Shown piece by piece: positions 6,533 through 14,498 of a stretch of DNA of 31,136 nt (positions are counted from its first letter, which is position 1; each line of letters begins with the position of its first letter). A program made the translations under genes and the position numbers. The notes beneath the pieces are model-generated. The model was not told the origin of the DNA. It did not search any database and was given only the letters and a program-made list of their open reading frames with translations. Source of the DNA: B1Sed10-231 sp046483385 (lineage in GTDB: Bacteria > Planctomycetota > Brocadiia > SM23-32); NCBI GenBank assembly GCA_046483385.1, contig JAWODG010000088.1, forward strand, positions 1-31,136. The letters run 5' to 3'.

Positions 6533-8659
6533 ATGAGAAGAAGCGTCCTGATTGTCCTCTTTGCGTTGCTCAGCCTTGCGGCCGTCTCCGCCCGCGTTGC
6601 GGACCAGGACGCGGCCGGAGTGCTGTTCGGTCCGTACGTCAATTCCGTCACGGAATCCTCGGGGGTGGTTCTCTGGGTGACGTCAGCCGGCGTGCAGCCC
6701 GGCTCCGTGACTGCGGTTGCGGAGGGCGAGTTTGCTTCTGGTCATCGCGTCACGAGCGGACTGCTGCCGGTCGAGGGGCGAGCCGAGCTGCTCCACGCCG
6801 CGCGGTTGACGGACCTGCGGCCGGGCACCCGCTACCGGTATGAGATCAGCTCGGCCGGCGAGAGTCTGCAGGGCACGTTCAGCACCGCCCCCCGGGAGGG
6901 TGAGCCGGTGCGCTTCGTGGTCTACGGAGACACGCGCAGTCGCCCGGAGATGCACGGGGCGGTCGGCGCCGCCATCGCGGGAGAGCATCCGGACTTCGTG
7001 GTCAACACGGGCGATTTGGTGGCCAACGGGCAGAACTGGGACCAGTGGCCGGAGCAGTTCTTCGGTCCGGCCACAGAGTTGCTCCGGCGGACGGCCCTCT
7101 GGCCCGTGAGGGGCAACCACGAGCGTGATGCCGTCCTCTATCGTGAGCTGTTCGAACTGCCCGGCAACGAGCTTTTCTACAGCTTCGACTGGGGTGACGT
7201 GCACTTCGTGGTGCTCGACTCCCACGGCACTCCCGAACAGCGCGAGGAGATGTTGCGCTGGCTGGAACAGGACCTCGCGGCCAATGATGCCCGCTGGACA
7301 TTCGTCACTTACCACGTCCCGACTTTCAATGTCGGGGGTCACGCCAGTCAGTGGGGACGGGACGACGTGCTGCCCATCATGGAACGGCACGGCGTGGATA
7401 TGGTGTTCAACGGCCACTCCCACCTCTACGAGCGGTTCCGTCCCATCGGCCCGGCCGAAGGCAAACCCATCGTCCACGTGGTGACCGGCGGTGGGGGCGC
7501 GCCGAACTACCCCGTCCTGCCCAGCCCCATGCTGGCCGGGGGCATCGGCAGTTCAACGCTTCACCACTGCGTGCTGCGCATTGACGGCCCGCGCCTTGAG
7601 ATGTCGGTGAAGGAGCCGGATGGCACGGTGATTGACCAGTTCACGCTGGTGAAGGGTAAGGACGGCCTCTACCAGGACGAAGTCATGGCCCGCGCGGTCG
7701 AAACCGAAGAGGCCGCCGAACTCATCTTCGCCTTTGCCCGTCTGACGGCCGATCTGCCTACGAGACCCGAGCCGGGACGCGCGGTCCGAATCACTCTCGA
7801 CGGTACCAGGTTTCCGGAGGGCAGTTCGGCCCGGGTGTCGCCGGCGGAAGGCGGAGAGTGGGATTTCGAGCCTCTGACGCTTACCGGCGGAGAGCGCGCA
7901 GCCTTTGAAGCGACACCGCCCGAAAGCGTCGGTCTGGAAGCGGGGAGTCTCTCGCCGCCCCTGCTGGTTGACCTCGCCATCGACTACGCCGGCGAGTCTT
8001 TCACCGCCGAAGCGCTTCGCGTGCGCATCTCGCACGAATCCCTGCGCGCGCTCTTTCCCCCACCCGAACCCATCGGAGTGGGGCCGCCACCGGCCGCCGT
8101 GTCGGTCGACGGGGACCGGGGGGAGTGGGAGGACGTGCCGGCGCTGCCCCTGCCCTATCACGAGGGCACGCCTGGCGACGTGAAACTCGCCTGGAGCCGG
8201 GCCGGCCTCTACGGACTGGTCGTTACGGAGGATGCGGATATCGAAGCCGCTCCCGAGCGTCCGTGGGCCGCCGACAGCCTCGAGGTGTTCGTGGACAAGG
8301 AACTCTCCCGGGCCTCCGACATCCACGGGACCACCGGGCAGTATGTCTTCAGCCCGGCCCCGGAGAGGGGAGCCGGACGAGGGCACGTGTTGATCCCCCA
8401 CGGCGCCAACCGGGGGCGAGCGGCGGAGGTCCCCTGCCGTTGGCGCCCCGTCGAGGGCGGATACGTGCTGGAGTTCCTCCTGCCGGCCGGGTTCCTGGAG
8501 CCCGGCGCGATGGAGGCCGGGCGCAGGATCGGGCTGAACTTCGCCCTCAACGACGACGGCCGCGCCGAGCAGCAGTTCTATGCCGACAAGGGCGGCAGCG
8601 GATGGAGAACGCCCTTCACATGGGGTGTCATCGAACTGGTCGAGGCAACAGGCCGTTGA
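6533..8659 (+). CDS. Secreted metallophosphoesterase with CBM9-like C-terminal domain
   Basis: 708 residues with an N-terminal signal peptide (MRRSVLIVLFALLSLAAVSA). Residues about 25-120 form a fibronectin-like purple-acid-phosphatase N-domain (ARLTDLRPGTRYRYEI). The calcineurin-like phosphoesterase domain (about 125-330) has all metal motifs: YGDTRSRP near 131, NTGDLVANG near 158, RGNHERD near 192, YHVPTFN near 260, and FNGHSHLYER near 291. A middle region of unclear fold follows. Residues about 525-705 look like a CBM9/DOMON-type sugar- or heme-binding domain (SVDGDRGEWEDVPALP, then SLEVFVDKE and GYVLEFLLPAGF). It is probably exported to hydrolyse phosphoesters in the periplasm or outside, with the tail binding a carbohydrate. 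A good GAGGAG ribosome site precedes ATG 6533. ApbE follows after 6 bases. Confidence 0.9.
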   Translation: MRRSVLIVLFALLSLAAVSARVADQDAAGVLFGPYVNSVTESSGVVLWVTSAGVQPGSVTAVAEGEFASGHRVTSGLLPVEGRAELLHAARLTDLRPGTRYRYEISSAGESLQGTFSTAPREGEPVRFVVYGDTRSRPEMHGAVGAAIAGEHPDFVVNTGDLVANGQNWDQWPEQFFGPATELLRRTALWPVRGNHERDAVLYRELFELPGNELFYSFDWGDVHFVVLDSHGTPEQREEMLRWLEQDLAANDARWTFVTYHVPTFNVGGHASQWGRDDVLPIMERHGVDMVFNGHSHLYERFRPIGPAEGKPIVHVVTGGGGAPNYPVLPSPMLAGGIGSSTLHHCVLRIDGPRLEMSVKEPDGTVIDQFTLVKGKDGLYQDEVMARAVETEEAAELIFAFARLTADLPTRPEPGRAVRITLDGTRFPEGSSARVSPAEGGEWDFEPLTLTGGERAAFEATPPESVGLEAGSLSPPLLVDLAIDYAGESFTAEALRVRISHESLRALFPPPEPIGVGPPPAAVSVDGDRGEWEDVPALPLPYHEGTPGDVKLAWSRAGLYGLVVTEDADIEAAPERPWAADSLEVFVDKELSRASDIHGTTGQYVFSPAPERGAGRGHVLIPHGANRGRAAEVPCRWRPVEGGYVLEFLLPAGFLEPGAMEAGRRIGLNFALNDDGRAEQQFYADKGGSGWRTPFTWGVIELVEATGR

Positions 8660-8665
8660 GGAACC

Positions 8666-9733
8666 GTGCGCAGGAAACTCGTGACAACCGCGATCGTTCT
8701 GGTGGGGCTCGGCCTGGGTGTTTGGGCGATTCGCGGACGGCTCGCCACGGTCCCCGCGCAAAACAGACTCGCCATTCGGCGGGCGCCCGGAGCTGACCGC
8801 CGCTATGAGACCCGTTTCCCCGCCATGGGCACCGATGTGCGGCTGGTCGTGCGTGCTGAGTCCGCCGAGGCGGCGCGGCCCATCCTTGAGGCCGCAACCG
8901 GGCCTATCTCCGCGGTCGAGGCCCGGATGAGCACCTACCGGCCCGACAGCGATGTAAGCCGCCTGAACCGGATGGGCGGCACGCGCGGCGTGCAACTGTC
9001 CCCCGAGACCATGACCGTCATCCGGCGGGCCGTGGAGTTCTCCCGCATGACCGGCGGCGCGTTCGACATCACCTATGCGCCCCTGCGGACGCTCTGGCGC
9101 GACGCGGCCGAGTCGAGGCAGGTGCCGGACCAGGAAAGGGTACGGGAAGCATTGCAGGTAGTAGGGTGGGAGAAGCTACTCCTTGCCGACTCTTCCGTCC
9201 GCTTCCAGCGCTCCGGCATGGAAGTGGACCTCGGCGGGATTGCGAAGGGCTACGCCATCGACGGCGCCGCGGAAGCGATGAAGGAGTCCGGGGCGCTCTC
9301 CGGTCTGGTGGACATCGGCGGTGACGTGAGGCTGTTCGGCCGGGCGCCCGCCGGGGGCCGCTGGCACGTGGCGGTCCGCTCGCCCGGGCCCGGCGCCAGT
9401 GCTATAATCCTGCGGGTGCCGTCATCCGCCGTGACGACCAGCGGGGACTACGCCCGCGGGTTCCGGATCGGCGATGCGTGGTTCTCCCACATCGTCGACC
9501 CTCGGACGGGGCGCCCGACCGAACGTATGGCCAGCGTCACCGTGGTGGCGCCGGATGCGATGACCGGTGACGCCCTCTCGACGGCGCTCAGCGTGCTCGG
9601 GCCGGAGGAGGGACTGAAGCTCGTGGAGTCGCTGTCCGAGGTCGAGTGCATGTTCGTGGTGCGCGAGGGGGAGCAGGAGTTCTCCCGGCGCCTGTCGAGC
9701 GGGTTCAGCCAATTCCTGGCGGAGTCGAGATGA
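8666..9733 (+). CDS. apbE: FAD:protein FMN transferase (ApbE)
   Basis: 355 residues from a GTG start, 6 bases after the phosphoesterase stop. ApbE is an exported, Mg-dependent flavinyltransferase that attaches FMN from FAD to Thr/Ser of periplasmic-facing redox proteins such as RnfG, NqrB/C or NosR. A single N-terminal hydrophobic segment (about residues 5-22) anchors it to or exports it across the membrane. The family motifs are present in order: FPAMGTDVRL, MSTYRPDSDVSRLN, GGAFDITYAPL, the signature EVDLGGIAKGYAID, SSAVTTSGDYAR, HIVDPRTGRP and the metal-site region DALSTALSVLG. No flavoprotein substrate or Rnf/Nqr gene is visible in the window, so the target is unknown. Confidence 0.95.
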   Translation: MRRKLVTTAIVLVGLGLGVWAIRGRLATVPAQNRLAIRRAPGADRRYETRFPAMGTDVRLVVRAESAEAARPILEAATGPISAVEARMSTYRPDSDVSRLNRMGGTRGVQLSPETMTVIRRAVEFSRMTGGAFDITYAPLRTLWRDAAESRQVPDQERVREALQVVGWEKLLLADSSVRFQRSGMEVDLGGIAKGYAIDGAAEAMKESGALSGLVDIGGDVRLFGRAPAGGRWHVAVRSPGPGASAIILRVPSSAVTTSGDYARGFRIGDAWFSHIVDPRTGRPTERMASVTVVAPDAMTGDALSTALSVLGPEEGLKLVESLSEVECMFVVREGEQEFSRRLSSGFSQFLAESR

Positions 9734-10419
9734 GCGCGGTCGAAGAAACGAGGCTCAGCCCCGTGGAGATATCCTTCCGCGTGCTGGGCGCGGCACCGGG
9801 CGAGGTCAGCGCGGCGGCCGCGGCCCGCGCGGTCCGGGAGTTCCTCGAACGGGAGCATCCCGGCCTGGCCGCCGCTCTCACCGTCGAGCTGGCTGATGAG
9901 GGTATTCTGCTCCGCGCCGAGGGCGAGTCCCCGGACGCTATGCTGCGGGAGGCTTGCCAACTACTGGCCCCTCAGACGCCTTCCGAAGAAGTCGGCCAGA
10001 TAGAGGTGGACGCGGACGAGTTCGCCGTCGAAACCAGCGAAGCGCCGGAACCCGAGCCGGAGTGGGGAGAAACCGAACGCCTGCGGAGCGAAGTCCGATA
10101 CTTCCCTTGCCCCACATGCGAATGGTACGAAATAAGCACCGGCGATCTCGTCCTGACCGAGACGCACATTCGCTTCGAACCCCGCTGGCAGATCACCAGC
10201 GAGAGCGGCACCGGCCCGAGCGGCGAACATAACCACGCTATCGCCGACGTTCGCCGCTTCTGGCGAGGCGAGTGGTGGGACGTCCCCTGCCTGATGCTGG
10301 AGATGCCCGAACGCACTTACCGTTACGGCTGGCCGGCCAAACGCGGCGAACCGGAAACCATTTTCGACGTGGACGAGTGGCTCGCCGTGCTCCGTTCGAT
10401 GACGGAGCGCTGGGAATGA
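9730..10419 (+). CDS. Hypothetical protein with possible PH/GRAM-like C-terminal domain
   Basis: 229 residues, not recognised. ATG 9730 overlaps the apbE stop as ATGA, which decides the start over a longer upstream frame. The N-terminal half (about 1-85) is Ala/Glu-rich and resembles a small alpha-beta domain; an acidic linker (about 90-115) follows. The C-terminal half begins with FPCPTCEWYEISTGDLVLTE, with a CPxC pair, and continues with strands such as THIRFEPRWQI and RTYRYGWPAKRGE; this alternation resembles PH/GRAM-like domains, but that is a guess. No signal peptide or membrane segment. It overlaps rnpA by another ATGA, so it is translated with apbE, rnpA and yidD. Confidence 0.8.
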   Translation: MSAVEETRLSPVEISFRVLGAAPGEVSAAAAARAVREFLEREHPGLAAALTVELADEGILLRAEGESPDAMLREACQLLAPQTPSEEVGQIEVDADEFAVETSEAPEPEPEWGETERLRSEVRYFPCPTCEWYEISTGDLVLTETHIRFEPRWQITSESGTGPSGEHNHAIADVRRFWRGEWWDVPCLMLEMPERTYRYGWPAKRGEPETIFDVDEWLAVLRSMTERWE

Positions 10420-10796
10420 AGCGATTCGGTTTTCCCAAGGCGGCGCGCATCGTCCGCTCCCGGGACTTTGCCCGGGTGCAGCGGCGGGGGCGCCGTCTGA
10501 ACGTCTTTCCTCTCCGCGTTCGGGCGCTGCCCCGCGGGGAGGGGCGCAGCCGCCTCGGACTCGGCGTCGGCCGCAAGGTGGGCAAAGCTGTCGTGCGCAA
10601 CCGGTGGAAGCGGGCCATCCGCGAGGCCTTCCGACGCAACCGCCATCGCCTCGACCGTCCCTACGATCTGGTCATCTCCGTGGCCTGGGAGGCCGAGCCG
10701 AACGACATCGAGCACGTGCCCGAAGCTTTCCTGCAGGTGATAGACGAACTGAAAGCCGACGATGAGCGGACTGCTGACACCGCTGCGCTGGATTGA
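10416..10796 (+). CDS. rnpA: Ribonuclease P protein component
   Basis: 126 residues. RnpA binds the RNase P RNA and helps it remove 5' leaders from pre-tRNA. It opens with the usual RIVRSRDFARVQRRGRR and carries the family signature GRKVGKAVVRNRWKRAIREA, whose basic residues contact RNA, then RPYDLVISV. Start ATG 10416 forms ATGA with the previous stop; a longer frame upstream lies inside that gene. The last 35 bases overlap the start of yidD, a common rnpA-yidD arrangement. In most bacteria rpmH lies directly upstream, but here the position is taken by an unknown gene and apbE. Confidence 0.95.
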   Translation: MKRFGFPKAARIVRSRDFARVQRRGRRLNVFPLRVRALPRGEGRSRLGLGVGRKVGKAVVRNRWKRAIREAFRRNRHRLDRPYDLVISVAWEAEPNDIEHVPEAFLQVIDELKADDERTADTAALD

Positions 10797-11010
10797 GCGC
10801 GGCCTGGCCTGGCTGGCCGTCGGGCTGGTGCGCCTTTACCAGAAGTGCATCTCGCCCCTTCTGCCGTCCGTCTGTCGCTTCCGCCCCACCTGCAGCGAAT
10901 ACATGATCCAGGCCATCCGCAAAAAGGGGCTCTTCGTCGGCCTGCTGAAGGGCATATGGCGCATCCTGAGATGCAACCCGCTGTTTCCCGGCGGCTACGA
11001 CCCCGTCTGA
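10762..11010 (+). CDS. yidD: Membrane protein insertion efficiency factor YidD
   Basis: 82 residues, normal for YidD, a small basic inner-membrane-associated protein that assists YidC-dependent insertion. The whole family pattern is visible: IRLYQK-like VRLYQKCISPLLPSVCRFRP, TCSEYMIQAI, KKGLFVGLLKGIWRILRCNP, and the GGYDPV end. It starts inside the 3' end of rnpA (35-base overlap) and its last 16 bases overlap, in the opposite direction, the end of the UROD-like gene. The usual next gene, yidC, is absent; the operon ends here. Confidence 0.96.
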   Translation: MSGLLTPLRWIERGLAWLAVGLVRLYQKCISPLLPSVCRFRPTCSEYMIQAIRKKGLFVGLLKGIWRILRCNPLFPGGYDPV

Positions 11011-12107
11011 GCGGCGCCGCGGGCCTCCGTGCCGCGCGGGGGGTAGTGGGAGGCCGCGGTGTCGAAGAGGGCCACTATGTTCTCCGGCGGGGTGCCGGCC
11101 TGGATGGCGTGCGAGGGCCCCAGGATGTAGCCGCCATCCTCGCCCAGCACGTCGATGCGTTCCCGAACTTCGCGCCGCACATCGTGGGGGGTGCCGTGGG
11201 GCAGCGTGTGCTGGACGCTGACGCCGCCCTCGAAGCAGAGACGGTCGCCGAAGTTCTCTTTCAATGCCACCGGATCCATGCCGGCCGCGTCGAACTGAAG
11301 GGCCTGCAGCACGTCCACACCCATGTCGATAAGCCCCGGAACGGCCTCCATGACCGCGCCGTCGGTGTGGTAGATGACCCGGGCGCCGAACTCGTGTATG
11401 GCCCTGTTCATCCGCGCGTGGTAGGGCTTGATGTGCTCCTCCCACATGGACAGGGACATCAGCAGGCCCTGCTGTCCGCCGATGTCGTCCGCCGTGAAGA
11501 CCAGGTCGATGCCACCGTCGGCGGTCTCCAGCACGCGGCGGAAATGCTCGACGTAGAAATCGCAGACGCGGCCCATGATGGCGTGTGCCAGCTCCGGGTT
11601 CAGTGCCAGGTCCATCAGCATGCGCTCGAATCCTCGCATGTACCACGACGACTCGAAGATGTTGCCGTTCTGGGCCATCAGGCAGTAATCGGCCTCCGCG
11701 CGGGCCGCCGCGATGTGGTCGGGCAGGACGGAGTAGTCGAACCACTCGGTGGTCGGCCAGCGGTGCGCGTCGAGGTCGTCCGGGCTCTCGGCCTCCGCCA
11801 GCGGGTAGTATTCGATCTCGTCGTAGGCGCCGCTGCCGTAGCTGACGGGCCGTCGGCGCACGCCCCACCAGTCGGTGCGCTCCTGCAGCGGGGGACCGAC
11901 GTAGGCCGGGCCGACGTTGCGGATGTCGATGAGGGGTCTGAGGTACTCCTCCACCGTGACGCCGCGCTCGCGGGCCAGGTACTGCTCGAGTTCAGCGCGC
12001 GCCGGTGCGTTTATCCCGGAGCAGACCATGGCGATGGGGATGCGATCGGTCTCGCGGTGTTCCAGGGCCAGCAAAACGCGCTCGCGATGGGTCAGGTCTT
12101 CGTTCAC
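10995..12107 (-). CDS. Uroporphyrinogen decarboxylase-like protein (MtaA/CmuA family)
   Basis: 370 residues from a GTG at 12107 with GGGAGGA just upstream. The frame continues open far beyond this start, but that part is antisense to the M23 gene. It begins like the family (LTHRERVLLALEHRETDRIP), and the C-terminal half of the TIM barrel shows IYHTDGAVMEAVPGLIDMG, a His-containing version of the H-x-C-type metal loop, then LCFEGGVSVQHTLPHGTP. Relatives include heme-pathway HemE and the zinc-dependent corrinoid methyltransferases MtaA/MtbA/CmuA. The length and divergent HemE motifs favour the methyltransferase-like group. No corrinoid protein or other methyltransferase gene is nearby, so the substrate is open. 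Confidence 0.85.
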   Translation of the reverse strand: MNEDLTHRERVLLALEHRETDRIPIAMVCSGINAPARAELEQYLARERGVTVEEYLRPLIDIRNVGPAYVGPPLQERTDWWGVRRRPVSYGSGAYDEIEYYPLAEAESPDDLDAHRWPTTEWFDYSVLPDHIAAARAEADYCLMAQNGNIFESSWYMRGFERMLMDLALNPELAHAIMGRVCDFYVEHFRRVLETADGGIDLVFTADDIGGQQGLLMSLSMWEEHIKPYHARMNRAIHEFGARVIYHTDGAVMEAVPGLIDMGVDVLQALQFDAAGMDPVALKENFGDRLCFEGGVSVQHTLPHGTPHDVRREVRERIDVLGEDGGYILGPSHAIQAGTPPENIVALFDTAASHYPPRGTEARGAAQTGS

Positions 12108-12190
12108 GAGTCCTCCCGATCTGACGGAGTCGAGCGTATGTTCGCGCGTGGAGGCAGCCGACGCAAGGGGACGGGTGGCCGGCCGCACGC

Positions 12191-12219
12191 GTGACAGGGC
12201 GTGGGTGGCCGTGTACAAT
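12191..12219 (+). promoter_or_regulatory. Sigma70-type promoter for the M23-sppA pair
   Basis: GTGACA (12191-12196), a 17-base spacer and TACAAT (12214-12219): 5/6 matches in each box. Transcription would begin near 12226, right at the GGAGGA ribosome site, leaving a leader of only about 14 bases before ATG 12240. Confidence 0.6.
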
Positions 12220-12239
12220 CCGCCCTGGAGGATCGACGT

Positions 12240-13241
12240 ATGAGCGCAATCGCGGAAGTGCACAACATGCCGCAAACAGTTTACGCGGCCCAGGACGGCG
12301 TGCTGCCGGAGTGGCGGTTTCTGCTGGTGGTCATCAATCGGTCGGCGGAGGAGAGGGTGCTGACGTCCGTGACCACCACGCTGCGGGAGTCCGGCGAGAC
12401 GGTCCGGCGGACCCGTTCCGGCGATACCATCGAGAACATCGTGCAGGGCACGCCCGAGGTCGAACCGGGCGGAGCCGTGGTTCTGGAGATAAAGGACGAG
12501 GGGTTCGCCCCGGCGCGCAGCGTCGGCTTGGAGATGATGTTCACCGGTCCGCGCGGCACGGAGGTGCGCACGCGGCAGCTTGTGCGTCTGCGGCCGCGCA
12601 AGACGGCCTATCTGGCTTTCCCCGTCAAGGGGGAATGGCTGGTCGTAAACGGGCGCGCGGAGCGGCACAGCTACGGCGGGCAGTTCGGGTTCGACCTGGT
12701 GGCGGAGAAGGATCGCCGGCTCCACGAGGGCGGCTGGCAGGGGAATGCCGAACTGGAGGATTACGCCAGCCACGGGCGGGCAATATACGCGCCGGCCGAC
12801 GGAGTGGTCGTCTCGGCCGTGGACCATTATCCGGACATGGCGCCCGTGCCCGGCGGCATAACCTTTCCGGGCGGTCCGCCGCCCGAGAACCGGGAGCAAT
12901 ACGTGGGCAACTACCTGGTGATGGAACTGGCTGCGGGAGTCTTCCTTTATCTGTCGCACCTGATGGAGGATAGCGTTACGGTGGGTTCGGGCGACAGCGT
13001 GCGCGAGGGACAGATGATCGCCCGTGTGGGCAACTCGGGCAACACCAGCGGCCCTCACCTGCACCTGGAGCTGCTGGACGGTGCTCCGCATCCCTCCCAG
13101 GTTCTGACGCTGCAGGTGGCCCAGTCGGGCCTGCCCGCAGGCTTCCGGGGGGTGCTCTGTCGGCGGGAGGACGGACGGACGGTGAGCGGGCGCATCGTGC
13201 CCCGCAAGATGGACGTGCTGGTGCGCGAGGAGTTCGTGTGA
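12240..13241 (+). CDS. M23-family metallopeptidase (LytM-like)
   Basis: 333 residues. M23 enzymes are zinc endopeptidases, usually cutting peptidoglycan cross-links. The N-terminal part (about 1-125) looks like a beta-sandwich. The catalytic domain has H143 and D152 in RHSYGGQFGFDL, the segment IYAPADGVVVSAVDH, LSHLMEDSVTVGSGDSVREG, and the HxH pair H273/H275 in NTSGPHLHLEL. All zinc ligands are therefore present. ATG 12240 is chosen because GGAGGA lies 7 bases upstream. No signal peptide or membrane helix is visible, which is odd for a cell-wall enzyme. It may act in the cytoplasm, be exported otherwise, or use a different substrate. The stop overlaps an upstream GTG of the sppA frame. Confidence 0.88.
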   Translation: MSAIAEVHNMPQTVYAAQDGVLPEWRFLLVVINRSAEERVLTSVTTTLRESGETVRRTRSGDTIENIVQGTPEVEPGGAVVLEIKDEGFAPARSVGLEMMFTGPRGTEVRTRQLVRLRPRKTAYLAFPVKGEWLVVNGRAERHSYGGQFGFDLVAEKDRRLHEGGWQGNAELEDYASHGRAIYAPADGVVVSAVDHYPDMAPVPGGITFPGGPPPENREQYVGNYLVMELAAGVFLYLSHLMEDSVTVGSGDSVREGQMIARVGNSGNTSGPHLHLELLDGAPHPSQVLTLQVAQSGLPAGFRGVLCRREDGRTVSGRIVPRKMDVLVREEFV

Positions 13242-13288
13242 AAGGACGCCCCGCAGACGAGTCAAAAGGGACGAACGGAGGAGACAGC

Positions 13289-14254
13289 ATGCGCGCTCGA
13301 CGGGCAGTTACGATGGCGGTGGCTGTGCTGGCACTGGTGGCCGGAGGATGCATCAACCTGGGACCGTTGCTGGTGGGGGAGATGCACGCGGTGACGGTCC
13401 GGCCGTCGCCCCGCTGGTTCGAGCCCAACCGGGTGGCTCTGGTGGATGTTAACGGGTTTATAGGCTCCGAGGGCGGACTTCTGCCGCCCTTCTCCGGTAC
13501 ACCTCTTGCCGATGTTCGGGAAAAGCTGGAACGCGCCGCCGATGACGGTAGCGTGAAAGCCATCGTGCTGCGGATCGACAGCCCCGGCGGGGAAGTCACG
13601 GCCAGCGACACGGTCTATCGGGAGATAGTGCGCTTCAAACAGGAAACCGGCAAACCGGTGGTGGCCTCCCTGCAGGGCACCGCCGCCAGCGGCGGCTACT
13701 ACGTGGCCCTCGCCGCCGACCACATCGTGGCCTCGCCCACGTGCGTGACAGGTTCCGTGGGCGTGATCATCCGCTTGCTGAACGTCGAAGACCTGTTCGA
13801 CAAGATCGGACTGGAATCGCAGGTGGTCAAGTCCGGCGAGAAGAAGGACATGGCCTCGCCCACCCGGGATATGACCGAGGAGGAACGTGAGATCCTGCAG
13901 GGGGTTACGGAGCAGATGTTTGCCCGGTTCGTGGATACGGTCCGCCGGAATCGTCCGGAGATGACGGGACAACAGCTTGACCTCATCAGCGACGGCCGCA
14001 TCGTTACAGCCGAGGAGGCGCTGGAGCTGAATATGGTGGATGAGGTGGGGTACCTGGAGGAAGCGATAGACCTGTCTTTCGAACTGGCCGGCATCAAGGA
14101 CGCCGACGTCATTCTCTACCGCCCGTTCCCCGATTACAACACGAATATCTATGCACGAGCGTCTCAGGAACGCGGCGTGCTGGAGCAGGGGATGAAGGCG
14201 TTGCTGAAGCGGGAAGGGCCGGCTTTTCTCTACCTGTGGGCGCCGGGACTCTGA
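13289..14254 (+). CDS. sppA: Signal peptide peptidase SppA, lipoprotein form
   Basis: 321 residues from ATG 13289, preceded by CGGAGGAGA. An in-frame GTG at 13238 overlaps the previous stop, but the later start gives a proper lipoprotein signal (MRARRAVTMAVAVLALVAGG followed by Cys). SppA degrades cleaved signal peptides and membrane-protein fragments with a Ser-Lys dyad. Visible motifs are VKAIVLRIDSPGGEVTASD, the nucleophile S134 in GTAASGGYYVA, GSVGVI, and the general-base Lys (K186 by alignment) in KSGEKKDMASP. The short length fits the B. subtilis-type enzyme with one protease domain. A lipobox is unusual, since most SppA proteins have a transmembrane helix. It probably shares a transcript with the M23 gene. 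Confidence 0.92.
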   Translation: MRARRAVTMAVAVLALVAGGCINLGPLLVGEMHAVTVRPSPRWFEPNRVALVDVNGFIGSEGGLLPPFSGTPLADVREKLERAADDGSVKAIVLRIDSPGGEVTASDTVYREIVRFKQETGKPVVASLQGTAASGGYYVALAADHIVASPTCVTGSVGVIIRLLNVEDLFDKIGLESQVVKSGEKKDMASPTRDMTEEEREILQGVTEQMFARFVDTVRRNRPEMTGQQLDLISDGRIVTAEEALELNMVDEVGYLEEAIDLSFELAGIKDADVILYRPFPDYNTNIYARASQERGVLEQGMKALLKREGPAFLYLWAPGL

Positions 14255-14408
14255 CCCGCACCGGAACCCGCTCGGGATTCACGGTTTGCCCGCGCCCACT
14301 ACAAACTATCAAATACCGGCTGTTCTGCGACGCGCGGCAAACCGGACAACTCGCTCATGCGGTCAGCGCGTGTTGCGTCCGCAGGGAATCACCGCTCCCC
14401 CTATTTGC

Positions 14409-14448
14409 TTGACAGGCCACTCTTTGTCGTTATTATGCAGATTTCTGC
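14409..14448 (+). promoter_or_regulatory. Strong sigma70 promoter and adjoining palindrome before trpB2
   Basis: TTGACA (14409-14414), a 16-base spacer and TATTAT (14431-14436) lie 63 bases before ATG 14499. Immediately after the -10 box, GCAGATTTCTGC (14437-14448) is a palindrome with 5-base arms across the expected start point, placed like an operator. The decamer TTCTGCGACG ends in this palindrome region (14443-14452) and also occurs at 14323-14332. No leader-peptide attenuator or T-box is evident in 14255-14498. Confidence 0.65.
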
Positions 14449-14498
14449 GACGACATTCTCTGCCCTCGATCCAACCCTTTCGAAGGGAGTCATGCCTC

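Noticed and set aside
7553..8995. 480-codon minus-strand frame
   Set aside because: It is antisense to the phosphoesterase C-terminal domain and the apbE start; composition and lack of motifs mark it as a shadow.
12108..13265. N-terminal extension of the UROD-like frame (open to 13265)
   Set aside because: This part is antisense to the M23 peptidase and has no family similarity. GTG 12107 has a ribosome site directly upstream.
14255..14498. T-box or trp leader-peptide attenuator before trpB2
   Set aside because: No Trp-codon-rich small frame, T-box consensus or terminator/antiterminator pair is visible; most of the gap lies upstream of the promoter.
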